DNA of 64,000 nt from Massilia frigida (GCF_011682175.1 NZ_WHJG01000026.1:1-64000); one strand, 5' to 3'; positions 24,103-36,407 are shown, counted from the first letter of the stretch. Notes: a model not told the origin generated them from the sequence alone. Numbers and translations: made by a program.

Positions 24103-26445
24103 TTGTCAATTATTCACTACCGCGCTTGTACCTCACTGGGCCTGGCCAGCCTTGGTGCAGTGCTGCTCGCCGCTTGCGGCGGCGGTGGCAACGCACCGGA
24201 CCAAGTTTCCGCGTCGGCCCCGGCCGCTCCGCTCTCCGCGCCGCCTGCCGCGCTCGCCGATGGCGTTGGCACGCAGGCGGAAAGCAGCGCCCTGCTCTCG
24301 CTCAAGCCGAGCAATCCGCTGACCCCGGCCCCGCCCCTGGGGCTGCCGGCGCCGATCGGCACCACCCTGACGACTTTGCAGCTGATTAACAAATCCATCT
24401 ACCAGCAATACAACGTCCCGCTGACGTTCGGGCAAGTCTTCGCGCCTGGCGCATTCCCTGCGGCAAGCGGCCTGGTGGGTGTATATGCCGGTGCCCAGTT
24501 GCCCTTGCAGGTCAACATCAAGGCCAGGCACGCGGATGGATCGGTGCGCCACGCGGTCATCACCGCGATCCTGCCGCAGATGGCTGCGGGCCAGAACGGC
24601 ACGCTGGCCCTGAACGCGGCCGCCGCGCCAGCGCCGGCCACCGCCACCGGGCCGGGCTCCTTGCTGGCCAGCGGCTTCGACTCGACCGTCAAGCTGACCC
24701 TGGCCGGCCAGCTGTACACGGCTTCGGCAGCGCAACTGTTGCAGAGCACCGCGTACCAGACCTGGCTGTCCGGCCCGATGGTCAACGAGTGGCAGGTCTC
24801 GGCGCCCTTCAAGTCCGCTGCCGGCGTCAACCATCCGCACCTGAGCGCACGCTTCGCGATCCGCTCTTACACTGGCGGCAACGGTGTGCGGGGCAAGGTA
24901 CGGGTCGACGTCACCGTCGAAAACAACTGGGCGTATGAACCAGCGCCGAAAACCTTCACCTACAACGCCGAAGTACTGATCAACGGCAAAAGCATCTACA
25001 ACATCGCGGCCCTGCAACACTATCACCATGCGCGCTGGCGCAAGGTGTTCTGGCCCGAGCTCGAACCGTCGGTCCACATCAAGCACGACACGGCCTACCT
25101 GATCGCATCGAAGGCGGTGCCGAACTACGACCAGAGCCTGACCATTTCGCCGACCGCGCTCAGCACCATGAAAACCACCTGGGATGCGGCCAAGCCGGGC
25201 CCGATGGGCATGGCCATGGTCGACAAATACATGCCTGCGACCGGCGGCCGCCCGGATATCGGCCTGAACCATGCGTGGGGTGCGATGTACCTGCTCAGCA
25301 TGGATGAGCGCGCCAAGGAAGTCACCGTGGGCTTGAGCGACCTGAGCGGCAGCTGGCCGATGCACTACCGCGACCGCGTCACCGGCCAGCCGGTGTCCAT
25401 CGTCGACTACCCGTTCATACGCGACATTCGCATCAGTAGCGACAGCTTCAACCGGGCGCTCAACCGCTGGGAAGACATGCCGCAGTGCACTCCCGCCATC
25501 GAGTGCAAGACGCCATACACCCCGGAGACCTCGCACCACCCATCGTTCTCCTACCTGCCTTACCTGGTCACCGGCGACACCTATCACCTGGACGAGCTCA
25601 ACTTCTGGGCCAACTGGAACCTGATCAACCAGAACCCGGGCTACCGCCAGCATGCCACCGGCCTGGTCAAGAGCCACCAGGTGCGTGGACAAGCGTGGGC
25701 CTTGCGCTCGCTGACGCAGGCGGCCTACATCGCGCCGGACGATCACCCGCTGAAGGCGTACTTCAACAAGATTATCGACAATAACCTGAACTGGTACACC
25801 GCCACCTTCGTGACCGCCAACAGCAACCAGCTGGGCTTCATCGATAACAGCGGCTTTGCGGCGGTAGCCTACACCGGCCCGGGCGGCCCGAAGACCGGCA
25901 TGTCGCCATGGCAAGATGATTTCTTCACCTCCAGCATCGGCCAGGCGTACGAACTCGGCTACACCAAGTCCAAGACCCTGCTCGACTGGAAAGCACGCTT
26001 CCCGGTCGGCCGCCTGACGGCGCCAGGCTATTGCTGGGTGGATGGTGCGGTGTACGCCCTGTCGGTGCGCGCCACCGAGACGTCGCCCTACTTCACGACC
26101 TTCGCCCAAGCCTGGCAGGCGACTTTCCGCGCGGCGGACAACACCGACCTGGTCAATAGCACCGGCCAACGGTATGTGGACCAGCCGTGCGGCAGCCAGT
26201 TGCAGGCCAACTGGCGCACCCAGGTGGAAATCGACAAGCGCTCGGGTCGTACGCCATGGCTGGCAGGTGAGATGACGGGCTATGCAAGCTCGCAAGAAGG
26301 CTTCCCGGCCAATATGCAGCCGGCGGTAGCGATGGCGGCCAGCACCGGCATCCCGAATGCGCGCGCGGCGTGGGACGTGTTCGCGAAGCGGACGATCAAG
26401 CCGGACTACACCCAGCGGCCGCAGTTCGCGATCGTGCCGCGCTGA
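24103..26445 (+). CDS. Large lipoprotein, possible polysaccharide-active enzyme
   Basis: A 780-residue exported lipoprotein. The TTG start at 24103 is supported by AGGAG seven bases upstream and by the lipobox SLGAVLLAACGGGG just after. Residues about 100-170 (LTFGQVFAPGAF, LPLQVNIKARHADGSVRHAV) resemble the N-terminal domain of PcRGLX/YetA-type exo-rhamnogalacturonan lyases. The long middle is rich in Trp, Tyr and His (HYHHARWRKVFWPELEPSVH, HHPSFSYLPYLVTGD) as in helical-toroid carbohydrate enzymes. Seven or more cysteines may form disulfides. The family call is tentative; the secreted, membrane-anchored nature is firm. No sugar transporter or SusCD-like gene is nearby. Confidence 0.65.
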   Translation: MSIIHYRACTSLGLASLGAVLLAACGGGGNAPDQVSASAPAAPLSAPPAALADGVGTQAESSALLSLKPSNPLTPAPPLGLPAPIGTTLTTLQLINKSIYQQYNVPLTFGQVFAPGAFPAASGLVGVYAGAQLPLQVNIKARHADGSVRHAVITAILPQMAAGQNGTLALNAAAAPAPATATGPGSLLASGFDSTVKLTLAGQLYTASAAQLLQSTAYQTWLSGPMVNEWQVSAPFKSAAGVNHPHLSARFAIRSYTGGNGVRGKVRVDVTVENNWAYEPAPKTFTYNAEVLINGKSIYNIAALQHYHHARWRKVFWPELEPSVHIKHDTAYLIASKAVPNYDQSLTISPTALSTMKTTWDAAKPGPMGMAMVDKYMPATGGRPDIGLNHAWGAMYLLSMDERAKEVTVGLSDLSGSWPMHYRDRVTGQPVSIVDYPFIRDIRISSDSFNRALNRWEDMPQCTPAIECKTPYTPETSHHPSFSYLPYLVTGDTYHLDELNFWANWNLINQNPGYRQHATGLVKSHQVRGQAWALRSLTQAAYIAPDDHPLKAYFNKIIDNNLNWYTATFVTANSNQLGFIDNSGFAAVAYTGPGGPKTGMSPWQDDFFTSSIGQAYELGYTKSKTLLDWKARFPVGRLTAPGYCWVDGAVYALSVRATETSPYFTTFAQAWQATFRAADNTDLVNSTGQRYVDQPCGSQLQANWRTQVEIDKRSGRTPWLAGEMTGYASSQEGFPANMQPAVAMAASTGIPNARAAWDVFAKRTIKPDYTQRPQFAIVPR

Positions 26446-26450
26446 TGTTT

Positions 26451-26469
26451 GGGGCCGGCAACCGGCCCC
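26451..26469 (+). terminator. Hairpin after the lipoprotein gene
   Basis: GGGGCCGG-CAA-CCGGCCCC, starting 5 bases after the stop codon. A strong stem but no following T run. Confidence 0.4.
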
Positions 26470-26556
26470 GGACTGATACACAATGCGCCAGACGCCGGGC
26501 ACGCCCCGGTGCCTGGCGGTCCATCTCCTCTCCACGGCGCACCCGCGGGTGCCGCC

Positions 26557-27741
26557 TCAATGCGCGCGCAGCACCGTGAGCGCCACCTCGAACTGCTTGC
26601 CGTCCAGCGTCAGCAGCACCTCATAGGTCCGCCCGACATCGAATGCCGGCGCGCCATCGGCGCGCAGTCCGTCCACGGACAAGGCCGCCGCGCCAGTAAC
26701 GGCCTTGGGCGCCGCGACGGGCCAGATGCGCCATCCACGACTGTCTTGCTCGGCAGCCGCGCTCGGAAGGATGCTGACGTGCACGTGCGCCGTGTGAGGA
26801 TTGGCGCCGGTGTACTGGCGCGCACGGAAGCCATATTCGCGCGACCAGATGGTCTTGTTGAAAATGACGTAATTGGTGGAGGGATGCAGCAGCGCCGCGC
26901 GCACCACCTCCATCGGCGCGATACCGTCCTTGTCGACATCGACGGCATTGACCGAGCTGCGCTCGTTGGGATTGTGGTCGCTGGGGCGCTCGCAGTGACT
27001 CTGGTCGCCGATCGTGCCGTCGGAGCGCTTGTCCCGATCCGGCCAGCGCAGGTTGATCTCGGCACGCAAGCGCAGCAGGGAAGGCGCGACATGCCAGGGC
27101 CGGCTGCTGCAACTACCCGCTACCCGCACCTCCCTGGCACCGCGATCGTCGGCGGCGTCGGTGTTGATCTTCATCACGTCGAGGGCGCGCTCCTCGTCAG
27201 CGGACAGCGCCGTTCCGACCAGGCGGCCCGGGTTGTCGTCTTCGCTTTCGATGGTGTAGTCGTTGCGTCTGGCGTCCTCGCTACCGAGTTCGGCGATCTC
27301 GGCGTCGAGGGCGCCCTCGTCAGGCGGGGTGCAAGCCATGCCGCCCGCAACCGGGAAAAATCCGCTGCCGACCAGCCAGCGGCCGTACTGCGCAATGCCC
27401 GGCCTGAGCGTGCCCACCGGGATTACCAAGGCCTCCATGGGCGCATTGAGCAAGCCCGCCAGCGCTACCTCGTGCCGCAGGGTATCGGTACCGAGCAGAT
27501 CGATCGCGGCGGCGTCGGCGCCGATCACCACGGTCAGCGCAGCCGGCAAGCGCCGAAAGCCGAACAGCGCCGGACTGAACGGAACCGAAAATGCGAGGGG
27601 CACCGTACGGCTGACGGGCTTCAAGATAACCGACCCCAGCACCTGGTCGTAGAACACGACCGCAACGCGCAAGTGGAAATGCGGATCGAACTGTTCGTCC
27701 GGGATCCGGCCAAGGTCCAGCGTTCCGGTCATGGTGGTCAT
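26557..27741 (-). CDS. Two-part protein with M15-like peptidase domain
   Basis: A 394-residue protein without signal peptide. The C-terminal half resembles zinc peptidases of the M15 (D-Ala-D-Ala carboxypeptidase / endolysin) fold: CERPSDHNP followed by NAVDVDKDG supplies H and D, and HTAHVHVS the final His pair. The N-terminal 200 residues are not recognised; they include Pro-, Val- and Leu-rich beta-like segments and an acidic stretch (ELGSEDARRNDYTIESEDD). AGGAG six bases upstream supports the ATG at 27741. It is monocistronic. A phage-type or cell-wall role is inferred from the fold only. Confidence 0.55.
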   Translation of the reverse strand: MTTMTGTLDLGRIPDEQFDPHFHLRVAVVFYDQVLGSVILKPVSRTVPLAFSVPFSPALFGFRRLPAALTVVIGADAAAIDLLGTDTLRHEVALAGLLNAPMEALVIPVGTLRPGIAQYGRWLVGSGFFPVAGGMACTPPDEGALDAEIAELGSEDARRNDYTIESEDDNPGRLVGTALSADEERALDVMKINTDAADDRGAREVRVAGSCSSRPWHVAPSLLRLRAEINLRWPDRDKRSDGTIGDQSHCERPSDHNPNERSSVNAVDVDKDGIAPMEVVRAALLHPSTNYVIFNKTIWSREYGFRARQYTGANPHTAHVHVSILPSAAAEQDSRGWRIWPVAAPKAVTGAAALSVDGLRADGAPAFDVGRTYEVLLTLDGKQFEVALTVLRAH

Positions 27742-27924
27742 CGTGGGCTCCTGTGGGTGAAGGGGGGGCATCGACTTCCACTGTAGGGTTGTTCAGCCGG
27801 CCCGCCTACCAGGAAGTCGCTAGCGCTTGTGTCCCATCATGCGCGCGCGCGAATGCGCGATCAATCCGGACACTTAAAAGTACCAGACGCAAGATTTCCG
27901 GCACAAAGTGTGGCCGCAACGAAA

Positions 27925-27958
27925 AACGGCGGGAGGATCATATGATCCTCCCGCCGTT
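27925..27958 (-). terminator. Strong terminator of the purA unit
   Basis: A perfect 34-base palindrome (17-base arms AACGGCGGGAGGATCAT and its complement), followed on the minus strand by a T run. It lies 20 bases after the phosphoribosyltransferase stop and ends the hisZ-purA-PRT unit. Confidence 0.9.
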
Positions 27959-27978
27959 GGCAAGCGTCAGCGACAGTC

Positions 27979-28524
27979 TTATGCCGGCTTGTCGAACTTC
28001 TTCATCCATGCCGACAACTGGTGCGGACGCAGGCCGTCGTAATCTTCGAACGGCTGATGGATCCACGGGTTGTGCGGCAAGTCTTCCAGGAAGTAATCCG
28101 GACGGATCGAGGACGTGCCCTTGACCCAGATCACCGCCGATTTGACTTCGGTCACGCCGGTGAAAGTCTCGCTCAGGTGACGCGTGACCTTATCGAGCGT
28201 GACGCCCGAATCGGCCAGGTCGTCGACCAGCAAGATCTTGCCGGCCAGCGGGCCCTTGGTCATCGTCATGTACTTGGCGATATCCAGGTCGCCGCGCACC
28301 GTGCCCGCTTCTTCGCGGTAAGAGCTGGTCGACAGGATCGCCAGCGGCACATCGAAAATGCGCGAGAACACGTCGCCCGGACGCACGCCGCCGCGCGCCA
28401 GGCACAATACCTGGTCGAATTTCCAGCCCGATTCGTAGACCTTCAGCGCCAGGCGCTCGATCAGGCGGTGGTACTCGTCCCAGGACACCCAGAGGTCGTT
28501 CTCGGTCGATGGAGGGGTGGTCAT
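27979..28524 (-). CDS. Purine phosphoribosyltransferase
   Basis: A 181-residue type I phosphoribosyltransferase that joins a purine base (xanthine, guanine or hypoxanthine) to PRPP. The PRPP loop is ILLVDDLADSGVTL; CLARGGVRPGD is the pyrophosphate loop. The long N-terminal WVSWDEYHRLIERLALKVYE matches the Xgpt-like group. It is last in the hisZ-purA-PRT unit, 21 bases after purA, which fits purine salvage next to AMP synthesis. Base preference cannot be read from sequence. Confidence 0.85.
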   Translation of the reverse strand: MTTPPSTENDLWVSWDEYHRLIERLALKVYESGWKFDQVLCLARGGVRPGDVFSRIFDVPLAILSTSSYREEAGTVRGDLDIAKYMTMTKGPLAGKILLVDDLADSGVTLDKVTRHLSETFTGVTEVKSAVIWVKGTSSIRPDYFLEDLPHNPWIHQPFEDYDGLRPHQLSAWMKKFDKPA

Positions 28525-28545
28525 GATGATTCCTTACTTTTCTGG

Positions 28546-31025
<2,480 letters not shown>

Positions 31026-31183
31026 GGGCAACGGGAGATAGTTAAAAATCGGACAATATGGCGCGCACGGTCGTGCTAAATGTAGCGCCGAATCAGCGAT
31101 TTTACAGGAAAATGGTTTAAGGGAGCCAACAAATGTGCGGGAGGGAGTTGTGGGCTGGTTACGCTTGGCCTCCGCTCAAAAGC

Positions 31184-31219
31184 AAATGGGCGGGCCTGCA
31201 ACGCAGACCCGCCCATTTT
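31184..31219 (-). terminator. Terminator after hflC
   Basis: AAATGGGCGGGCCTGC and GCAGACCCGCCCATTT form a long stem (one mismatch) with A and T runs on both sides. It closes the hfq-hflX-hflK-hflC unit and separates it from hisZ. Confidence 0.85.
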
Positions 31220-31237
31220 TGATCCGACCGCCGGTGC

Positions 31238-32134
31238 TTACTTCTTGGCGGCGGCAGGTGCCGAAGCCCCGCCCGGACTACGGAAATACTTGAAGAACTC
31301 CGAATTCGAATCGAGCACCATCACGTCGCCATGGCTCTTGAAGGTTGCGCGGTAGGCTTCCAGCGAGCGATAGAACTTGTAGAACTCCGGGTTCTTGCCA
31401 AACGCTTCGGCGTAAATCTGCGATGCCTTGGCGTCGCCGTCACCCTTGATCTTCTCGGCGTCGCGGAACGCTTCGGCCAGCATCACGGTGCGCTGGCGGT
31501 CGGCATCGGCACGGATCTTTTCCGATTCGGCCGAACCGGTCGAACGCAGTTCGTTGGCCACGCGCAGGCGCTCAGCCTTCATGCGGTCGTATACGGACGC
31601 ATTGATCTGCTCCACATAGTCCACGCGCTTCAGGCGCACGTCGACGATCTGCACGCCGATCTGCTTGGCCTCGGCTTCGACCTTGCGATGGATCGCTTCC
31701 ATCACGCTGCCACGCTGGCCGGAAATCACATCGCGCACCGTGCGCTTGGTAATTTCATCGTTCAGTGCCGCCTTGACGATCTGGTCCATGCGGCCGCGCG
31801 CACTTTTCTCGCTGCCGCTGAAACTGATGTAGTACAGGCGCGGATCGATGATGCGCCATTTGACGAAGGTATCGACCAGGATGTTCTTCTTCTCCGACGT
31901 GATGAAACGGTCGGCATTGGGCGTGTCGAGCGTGAGCACGCGCTTGTCGAGGTAGATCACGTTTTGCAGCGGCGGCGGCAGCTTGAAGTGCAAACCAGGC
32001 TCGCTGATCACTTCCTTGATTTCGCCGAACGCGAACACCACGGCAAAGGTGCGCTGGTCGACCACGAACACGGTCGAGGACAGCAGCATCAGCGCGAGGA
32101 AGCCGGCGACCAGAATGGATACTAAACGGTTCAT
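31238..32134 (-). CDS. hflC: HflC protease modulator (SPFH domain)
   Basis: A 298-residue band-7/SPFH membrane protein that pairs with HflK in a periplasmic-facing ring around the FtsH protease. An N-terminal membrane segment (LVSILVAGFLALMLLSSTVF) is followed by the SPFH domain and a helical region with AESEK/RAE-type repeats (SGSAESEKIRADADRQRT). The C-terminus is Ala/Pro-rich. The ATG overlaps the hflK stop codon by one base (TAATG), so the pair is translationally coupled. Confidence 0.95.
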   Translation of the reverse strand: MNRLVSILVAGFLALMLLSSTVFVVDQRTFAVVFAFGEIKEVISEPGLHFKLPPPLQNVIYLDKRVLTLDTPNADRFITSEKKNILVDTFVKWRIIDPRLYYISFSGSEKSARGRMDQIVKAALNDEITKRTVRDVISGQRGSVMEAIHRKVEAEAKQIGVQIVDVRLKRVDYVEQINASVYDRMKAERLRVANELRSTGSAESEKIRADADRQRTVMLAEAFRDAEKIKGDGDAKASQIYAEAFGKNPEFYKFYRSLEAYRATFKSHGDVMVLDSNSEFFKYFRSPGGASAPAAAKK

Positions 32135-33381
32135 TAGCGGATCTCCCGATCACGTGAGGATTCGCGGCTGCGGTTGTCGCGCTGGCGCACCTGTTCGAGC
32201 GGCTGCATCACCTCGGCCGGCAGCGGCGCGGCTTGCACCGGCCCGGACTTGGCGCCGATGGCGGCGTCGTTGGCGGCAGTCTGCGCAATCAGTTTGTCGA
32301 GCGGCAGATACAGCAGGTTGCTGCCGGACTTGGCGTCCACCATGACCTTGCTGGCACTGGTGAAAATCTGCTGCATGGTGTCGAGGTACATGCGGTCGCG
32401 CGTGACGCCCGGCGCCTTCTGGTACTCGGCCATCACTTGCGTGAAGCGGGCCGCGTTACCGGTGGCGTTTTCGGTGACCATCGAGCGATAAGCCTCGGCT
32501 TCCTGCATCAGGCGGAAGGCGTTACCGCGCGCGCGCGGCACCACGTCGTTGGCATACGCCTGGCCTTCGTTCTTGGCCCGTTCGCGGTCCTGGCCGGCCT
32601 TGACGGCATCGTCAAAAGCGCCCTGCACCTGCTCCGGCGGCTGCACCACCTGCATGGTGACGTTGTTGATCTGCGCGCCCAAGGCATAGCGGTCGACGAT
32701 CTTCTGCATCAGCAGCTGCGTATCGATGGCCACCTTTTCGCGGCCCTCGTACAGCACGAAGTCCATCTTGCTCTTGCCGACGATTTCGCGCATCGACGTT
32801 TCGGCGACCATGCGCACGGTGTCGTCGGTGTCGTAGTTGTTGAACAGCCAGGCCTTCGGATCCTTGAGCGTGTACTGCACCGCGAACTGGATCTCGATGA
32901 TGTTTTCGTCATCGGTGAGCATCAGCGCTTCTTGCGGATTCTTGGCGCGCGCGGTGCCGCTGGTACCGATTTCGACGGTCCGCAGGTTCGAGACGTTGAC
33001 TTTTTCGTGGGTCTGGAACGGATACGGCATGCGCCAGTTCAAGCCCGGGCCGGTGGTGCGCGCGTATTTGCCGAAGGTCGAAACGATCCCGACCTGGCCT
33101 TCCAGCACGCTGAACACGCCGCTGGCAAGCCAGATAAAGGCGACCACCGCCGCCGCCGCGCCGACCGTGGCGCTGGCGCCCTTCATGTCGGGACGGTAGG
33201 GGCCACCGCCCGTGTCGCCGCCGCCCGGTCCCTTGGGACCGAACAGGCGGTTCAGGCGCTGATTGAAGTCGCGCCACATCTGGTCGAGATCGGGCGGGCC
33301 GTCGCCGGGACGTTTGCTGTCCTGTAGCAGGACAGTGGGCGGCGGCCGGATGCCGACGCGTTTGAGTAATGAAGCAAGCAT
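32134..33381 (-). CDS. hflK: HflK protease modulator (SPFH domain)
   Basis: A 415-residue partner of HflC. The N-terminus has the Gly/Pro-rich cytosolic stretch typical of HflK (GPKGPGGGDTGGGPYRPD), one membrane segment (about 75-95), then the SPFH domain and helical stalk. The ATG at 33381 is one base after the hflX stop; a TTG at 33399 inside hflX would add six residues. Neither has a clear ribosome binding site, so translation probably depends on coupling to hflX. Confidence 0.95.
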   Translation of the reverse strand: MLASLLKRVGIRPPPTVLLQDSKRPGDGPPDLDQMWRDFNQRLNRLFGPKGPGGGDTGGGPYRPDMKGASATVGAAAAVVAFIWLASGVFSVLEGQVGIVSTFGKYARTTGPGLNWRMPYPFQTHEKVNVSNLRTVEIGTSGTARAKNPQEALMLTDDENIIEIQFAVQYTLKDPKAWLFNNYDTDDTVRMVAETSMREIVGKSKMDFVLYEGREKVAIDTQLLMQKIVDRYALGAQINNVTMQVVQPPEQVQGAFDDAVKAGQDRERAKNEGQAYANDVVPRARGNAFRLMQEAEAYRSMVTENATGNAARFTQVMAEYQKAPGVTRDRMYLDTMQQIFTSASKVMVDAKSGSNLLYLPLDKLIAQTAANDAAIGAKSGPVQAAPLPAEVMQPLEQVRQRDNRSRESSRDREIR

Positions 33382-33382
33382 G

Positions 33383-34630
33383 CTATCGAGGTCCGACAAT
33401 GGTGGAGGTTAGAATTTCGGCCGGTTGCGCGTCCTGTGCATCGTCCGCATCGTCTGCGTCATCAGCTTCGTCAAGGTCGGACGCATGGTCTGCGTCGTCG
33501 CCATCGGGCGCGTCATCCGGTTCGGCATCGTCCTGCTCTTCAAAAAGGTGGCTGCGCGCTGGCGCGGCCCTGGCCGCTTCGACCACGGCTTCGCGCAGCA
33601 TGTCGAGGCCGGCGCCGGTGTGGGCGCTGATGAACACGCGCGAAATATTGCCCGCTTCATCGCGCTCGACCGCTGGCTCGAGGCCGGCGGCATCGATCTT
33701 GTTCCACACCAGGATTTGCGGAATATGATCGGCGCCGATTTCCTTGAGCACCAGGTTGACCTGTTCGATCTGTTCCATGCGCACCGGGCTGGCACCGTCG
33801 ACGACGTGCAGCAGCAAGTCGGCGTGGATGGTTTCTTCCAGGGTGGCGCGGAATGCCGCCACCAGCTGGTGCGGCAGTTCGCGCACGAAACCGACCGTGT
33901 CGGACATGACCACGTTGCCCACTTCTTCGCCCAGGTAGACGCGGCGCGAGGTCGTGTCGAGCGTGGCGAACAACTGGTTGGCGACGTACACGCCGGCCTT
34001 GGTGAGCGCGTTGAACAGGGTCGACTTGCCGGCATTGGTGTAGCCGACCAGCGAGACCGAAAAGGTATGGCTGCGCCCGCGCGAACGGCGCTGGGTTTCA
34101 TGCTGCTTGCGCAGCTTGGCCAGGCGCGCGCGCAAGGCCTTGACGCGCTCGCCGATCAGGCGGCGGTCGGTCTCGAGCTGGGTTTCACCCGGACCGCGCA
34201 GGCCGATACCGCCCTTTTGCCGTTCAAGGTGAGTCCAGCCGCGGATCAGGCGCGTGGCCAGATGCTGCAGCTGCGCCAGTTCGACCTGCAACTTGCCCTC
34301 GTGACTCTTGGCGCGCTGCGCGAAGATGTCGAGGATCAGGCTGGTGCGATCGAGGACGCGGATATTCAGGCGTTTTTCCAGATTGCGCTGCTGGGCCGGA
34401 GACAAGGCGTGATTGAAAATCACGATCTCGATGTTCTGGTCCACGCAGGCCAGGCCGATTTCGTCGGCCTTGCCGCTGCCGACAAAGTAGGCAGCGTCCG
34501 GACTGGAACGCTTGGCGGTGATGGTGGTGATCGGGTCGGCGCCTGCCGAACGGGCGAGCAAGGACAGCTCTTCCACGCTCGCGTTGAAGTCGCCAGCGCC
34601 GAAATCGATGCCGACTAGTGCTGCGCGCAT
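33383..34630 (-). CDS. hflX: GTPase HflX with long acidic tail
   Basis: A 415-residue ribosome-associated GTPase that splits stalled 70S ribosomes. G1 is GYTNAGKS, G3 DTVGF, G4 NKID; the HflX N-domain and the GGIGLRGPGETQLETDRR linker are present. After the G domain comes a tail (residues 364-405) made almost wholly of Asp, Glu and Ala (for example DGDDADHASDLDEADDADDA), then a short ILTSTIVGPR end. The underlying DNA (33424-33540) is a degenerate triplet-like repeat. GGGAGG precedes the ATG. Confidence 0.96.
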   Translation of the reverse strand: MRAALVGIDFGAGDFNASVEELSLLARSAGADPITTITAKRSSPDAAYFVGSGKADEIGLACVDQNIEIVIFNHALSPAQQRNLEKRLNIRVLDRTSLILDIFAQRAKSHEGKLQVELAQLQHLATRLIRGWTHLERQKGGIGLRGPGETQLETDRRLIGERVKALRARLAKLRKQHETQRRSRGRSHTFSVSLVGYTNAGKSTLFNALTKAGVYVANQLFATLDTTSRRVYLGEEVGNVVMSDTVGFVRELPHQLVAAFRATLEETIHADLLLHVVDGASPVRMEQIEQVNLVLKEIGADHIPQILVWNKIDAAGLEPAVERDEAGNISRVFISAHTGAGLDMLREAVVEAARAAPARSHLFEEQDDAEPDDAPDGDDADHASDLDEADDADDADDAQDAQPAEILTSTIVGPR

Positions 34631-34678
34631 AGGCCTCCCTGCAGGGCCAGGCGACCCGGGGTGGCGACGCCCATGGCC

Positions 34679-34915
34679 TTACTCAGCTTCGGAATCAAGA
34701 TTGAGATTAACCGCGCGTGCCGGAACAACGGTGGAGATTGCATGCTTGTAGACCATCTGGGTCACCGTGTTACGCAGCAAGACCACGTACTGGTCGAAGG
34801 ACTCGATGTGGCCCTGAAGTTTGATCCCGTTGACCAGGTAGATCGATACGGGAACGTGCTCTTTGCGCAAGGCATTGAGGAATGGGTCTTGTAACAGTTG
34901 CCCTTTGTTGCTCAT
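34679..34915 (-). CDS. hfq: RNA chaperone Hfq
   Basis: A 78-residue Sm-like hexameric RNA chaperone that joins small RNAs to mRNAs. The start reads [20 protein letters not shown]; Sm1 has [15 protein letters not shown] and Sm2 has [10 protein letters not shown]. The C-terminal tail is short and acidic (DSEAE). GGAG five bases before the ATG at 34915 supports this start over the longer frame. It precedes hflX by 48 bases, the usual order. Confidence 0.98.
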   Translation of the reverse strand: MSNKGQLLQDPFLNALRKEHVPVSIYLVNGIKLQGHIESFDQYVVLLRNTVTQMVYKHAISTVVPARAVNLNLDSEAE

Positions 34916-35056
34916 AACAGCTCCGTGATGTTGTTGTAGTAAAGAATTGGAGGCGACTCGCTGGTTTTTCAAGTGCCGGGACCATCATTCTGTGAGGCGA
35001 ATGATGTCCCTGAGTTACTGTAACCTGTTTTGCAATTGTCTGTCGGACGTCCGCGC

Positions 35057-36400
35057 CTACTTGGACGTGCGCGCAAACGGGTTTTTACCCACGCGCAGCT
35101 CGATCCGCAGCGGCGTACCTACCAGATTGAAGGTGTCGCGGAAATGCTTCTCGAGATAGCGCTTGTACGGCTCGCCAATGGCGTCGAGCGAGTTGCCGTG
35201 AATGACGATGATCGGTGGATTTTGCCCGCCCTGGTGCGCATAGCGCATTTTAGGACGGATCGAACCCTTGCGGCGTGGTTCCTGCTTCTCGACCGCTTCG
35301 ATCAGCGCGCGCGTCAGGCGCGGCGTGGACAGGTCGGCGGTGGCGGCGGCGTAGGCTGCGTCGACCGACTTCATCATCGGCGCGATGCCTTGCGACTTCA
35401 GGGCCGAAATAAAGTGGGTCTTGGCGAACGAGAGGAAATCGAGCTTGCGGTCGATATCGATCTTGATTTCGTCGCGCTCGTCCGAGCGCAAGCCATCCCA
35501 CTTGTTGACGGCCACCACCAGCGCGCGGCCCGATTCCAGGATGAAGCCGGCGATGTGCGCGTCTTGCTCCGAAATATCTTGCTGGGCGTCGAGCAGCAGG
35601 ATCACGACGTGGGCTTCCGAAATCGACTGCAGGGTCTTGACGACCGAAAACTTCTCGATCGCTTCGAATACCTTGCCGCGGCGGCGGATACCGGCTGTGT
35701 CGATCAGGGTGTAGTTCTTGCCTTCGCGCTCGAACGGCACTTCGATCGAGTCGCGCGTGGTGCCCGGCATGTCGAAGGCGATCACGCGCTCTTCGCCGAT
35801 CAGGGTGTTGACCAGGGTCGACTTGCCCACGTTCGGACGGCCGACGATGGCGATCTTGATGCCGCGCGCGGCCGGTTCCAGTTCTTCCTGGTCGTCCGGA
35901 CGCTGGGCGAAGGCTTCGTTCAAGGCTTCCTCGACCAGGTCGGTCACGCCGTCGCCGTGGGCGGCCGAAATGACGTACGGGTCGCCCATGCCGAGTTCAT
36001 AGAAATCGGCCACGACGGAGCTGTACTTCATGCCCTCGCCTTTGTTGACGACCAACATCACCTTGCGGCCCGACTTGCGCAGGAAGTCGGTGATGGTCTT
36101 GTCGTGCGGCGTGAGACCCTGGCGGCCATCGACGATGAACACGACCACGTCCGCTTCGGCGACGGCCTGCTTGGTCTGCAGGGCCATCTGGAACATGATG
36201 CCTTCCTTGGCGACCGGCTCGAAGCCGCCCGTGTCGATGACCAGGAAGGGGCGTTCACCGACCCGGCCTTCGCCGTAGTGACGATCGCGCGTCAGGCCAG
36301 GCAAGTCGGCCACGAGCGCGTCGCGCGAGCGGGTGAGGCGATTGAAGAGTGTCGATTTCCCGACGTTGGGGCGACCAACTAATGCGATTACCGGCTTCAT
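35057..36400 (-). CDS. der: GTPase Der (EngA)
   Basis: A 447-residue double GTPase needed for 50S ribosome assembly. Both G domains are visible, each with GRPNVGKST (near residues 8 and 187), DTGGF / DTAGI and NKxD motifs (VNKGE, VNKWD). The C-terminal KH-like domain ends in a basic stretch ([16 protein letters not shown]). Length is typical. It begins 7 bases after the bamB stop. Confidence 0.98.
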   Translation of the reverse strand: MKPVIALVGRPNVGKSTLFNRLTRSRDALVADLPGLTRDRHYGEGRVGERPFLVIDTGGFEPVAKEGIMFQMALQTKQAVAEADVVVFIVDGRQGLTPHDKTITDFLRKSGRKVMLVVNKGEGMKYSSVVADFYELGMGDPYVISAAHGDGVTDLVEEALNEAFAQRPDDQEELEPAARGIKIAIVGRPNVGKSTLVNTLIGEERVIAFDMPGTTRDSIEVPFEREGKNYTLIDTAGIRRRGKVFEAIEKFSVVKTLQSISEAHVVILLLDAQQDISEQDAHIAGFILESGRALVVAVNKWDGLRSDERDEIKIDIDRKLDFLSFAKTHFISALKSQGIAPMMKSVDAAYAAATADLSTPRLTRALIEAVEKQEPRRKGSIRPKMRYAHQGGQNPPIIVIHGNSLDAIGEPYKRYLEKHFRDTFNLVGTPLRIELRVGKNPFARTSK

Positions 36401-36407
36401 GGTGTTT

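Noticed and set aside
24133-26535. 800-codon open frame antisense to the lipoprotein gene
   Set aside because: Arg/Ala/Val-rich shadow of a GC-rich gene; the plus strand has a ribosome binding site, lipobox and coherent protein.
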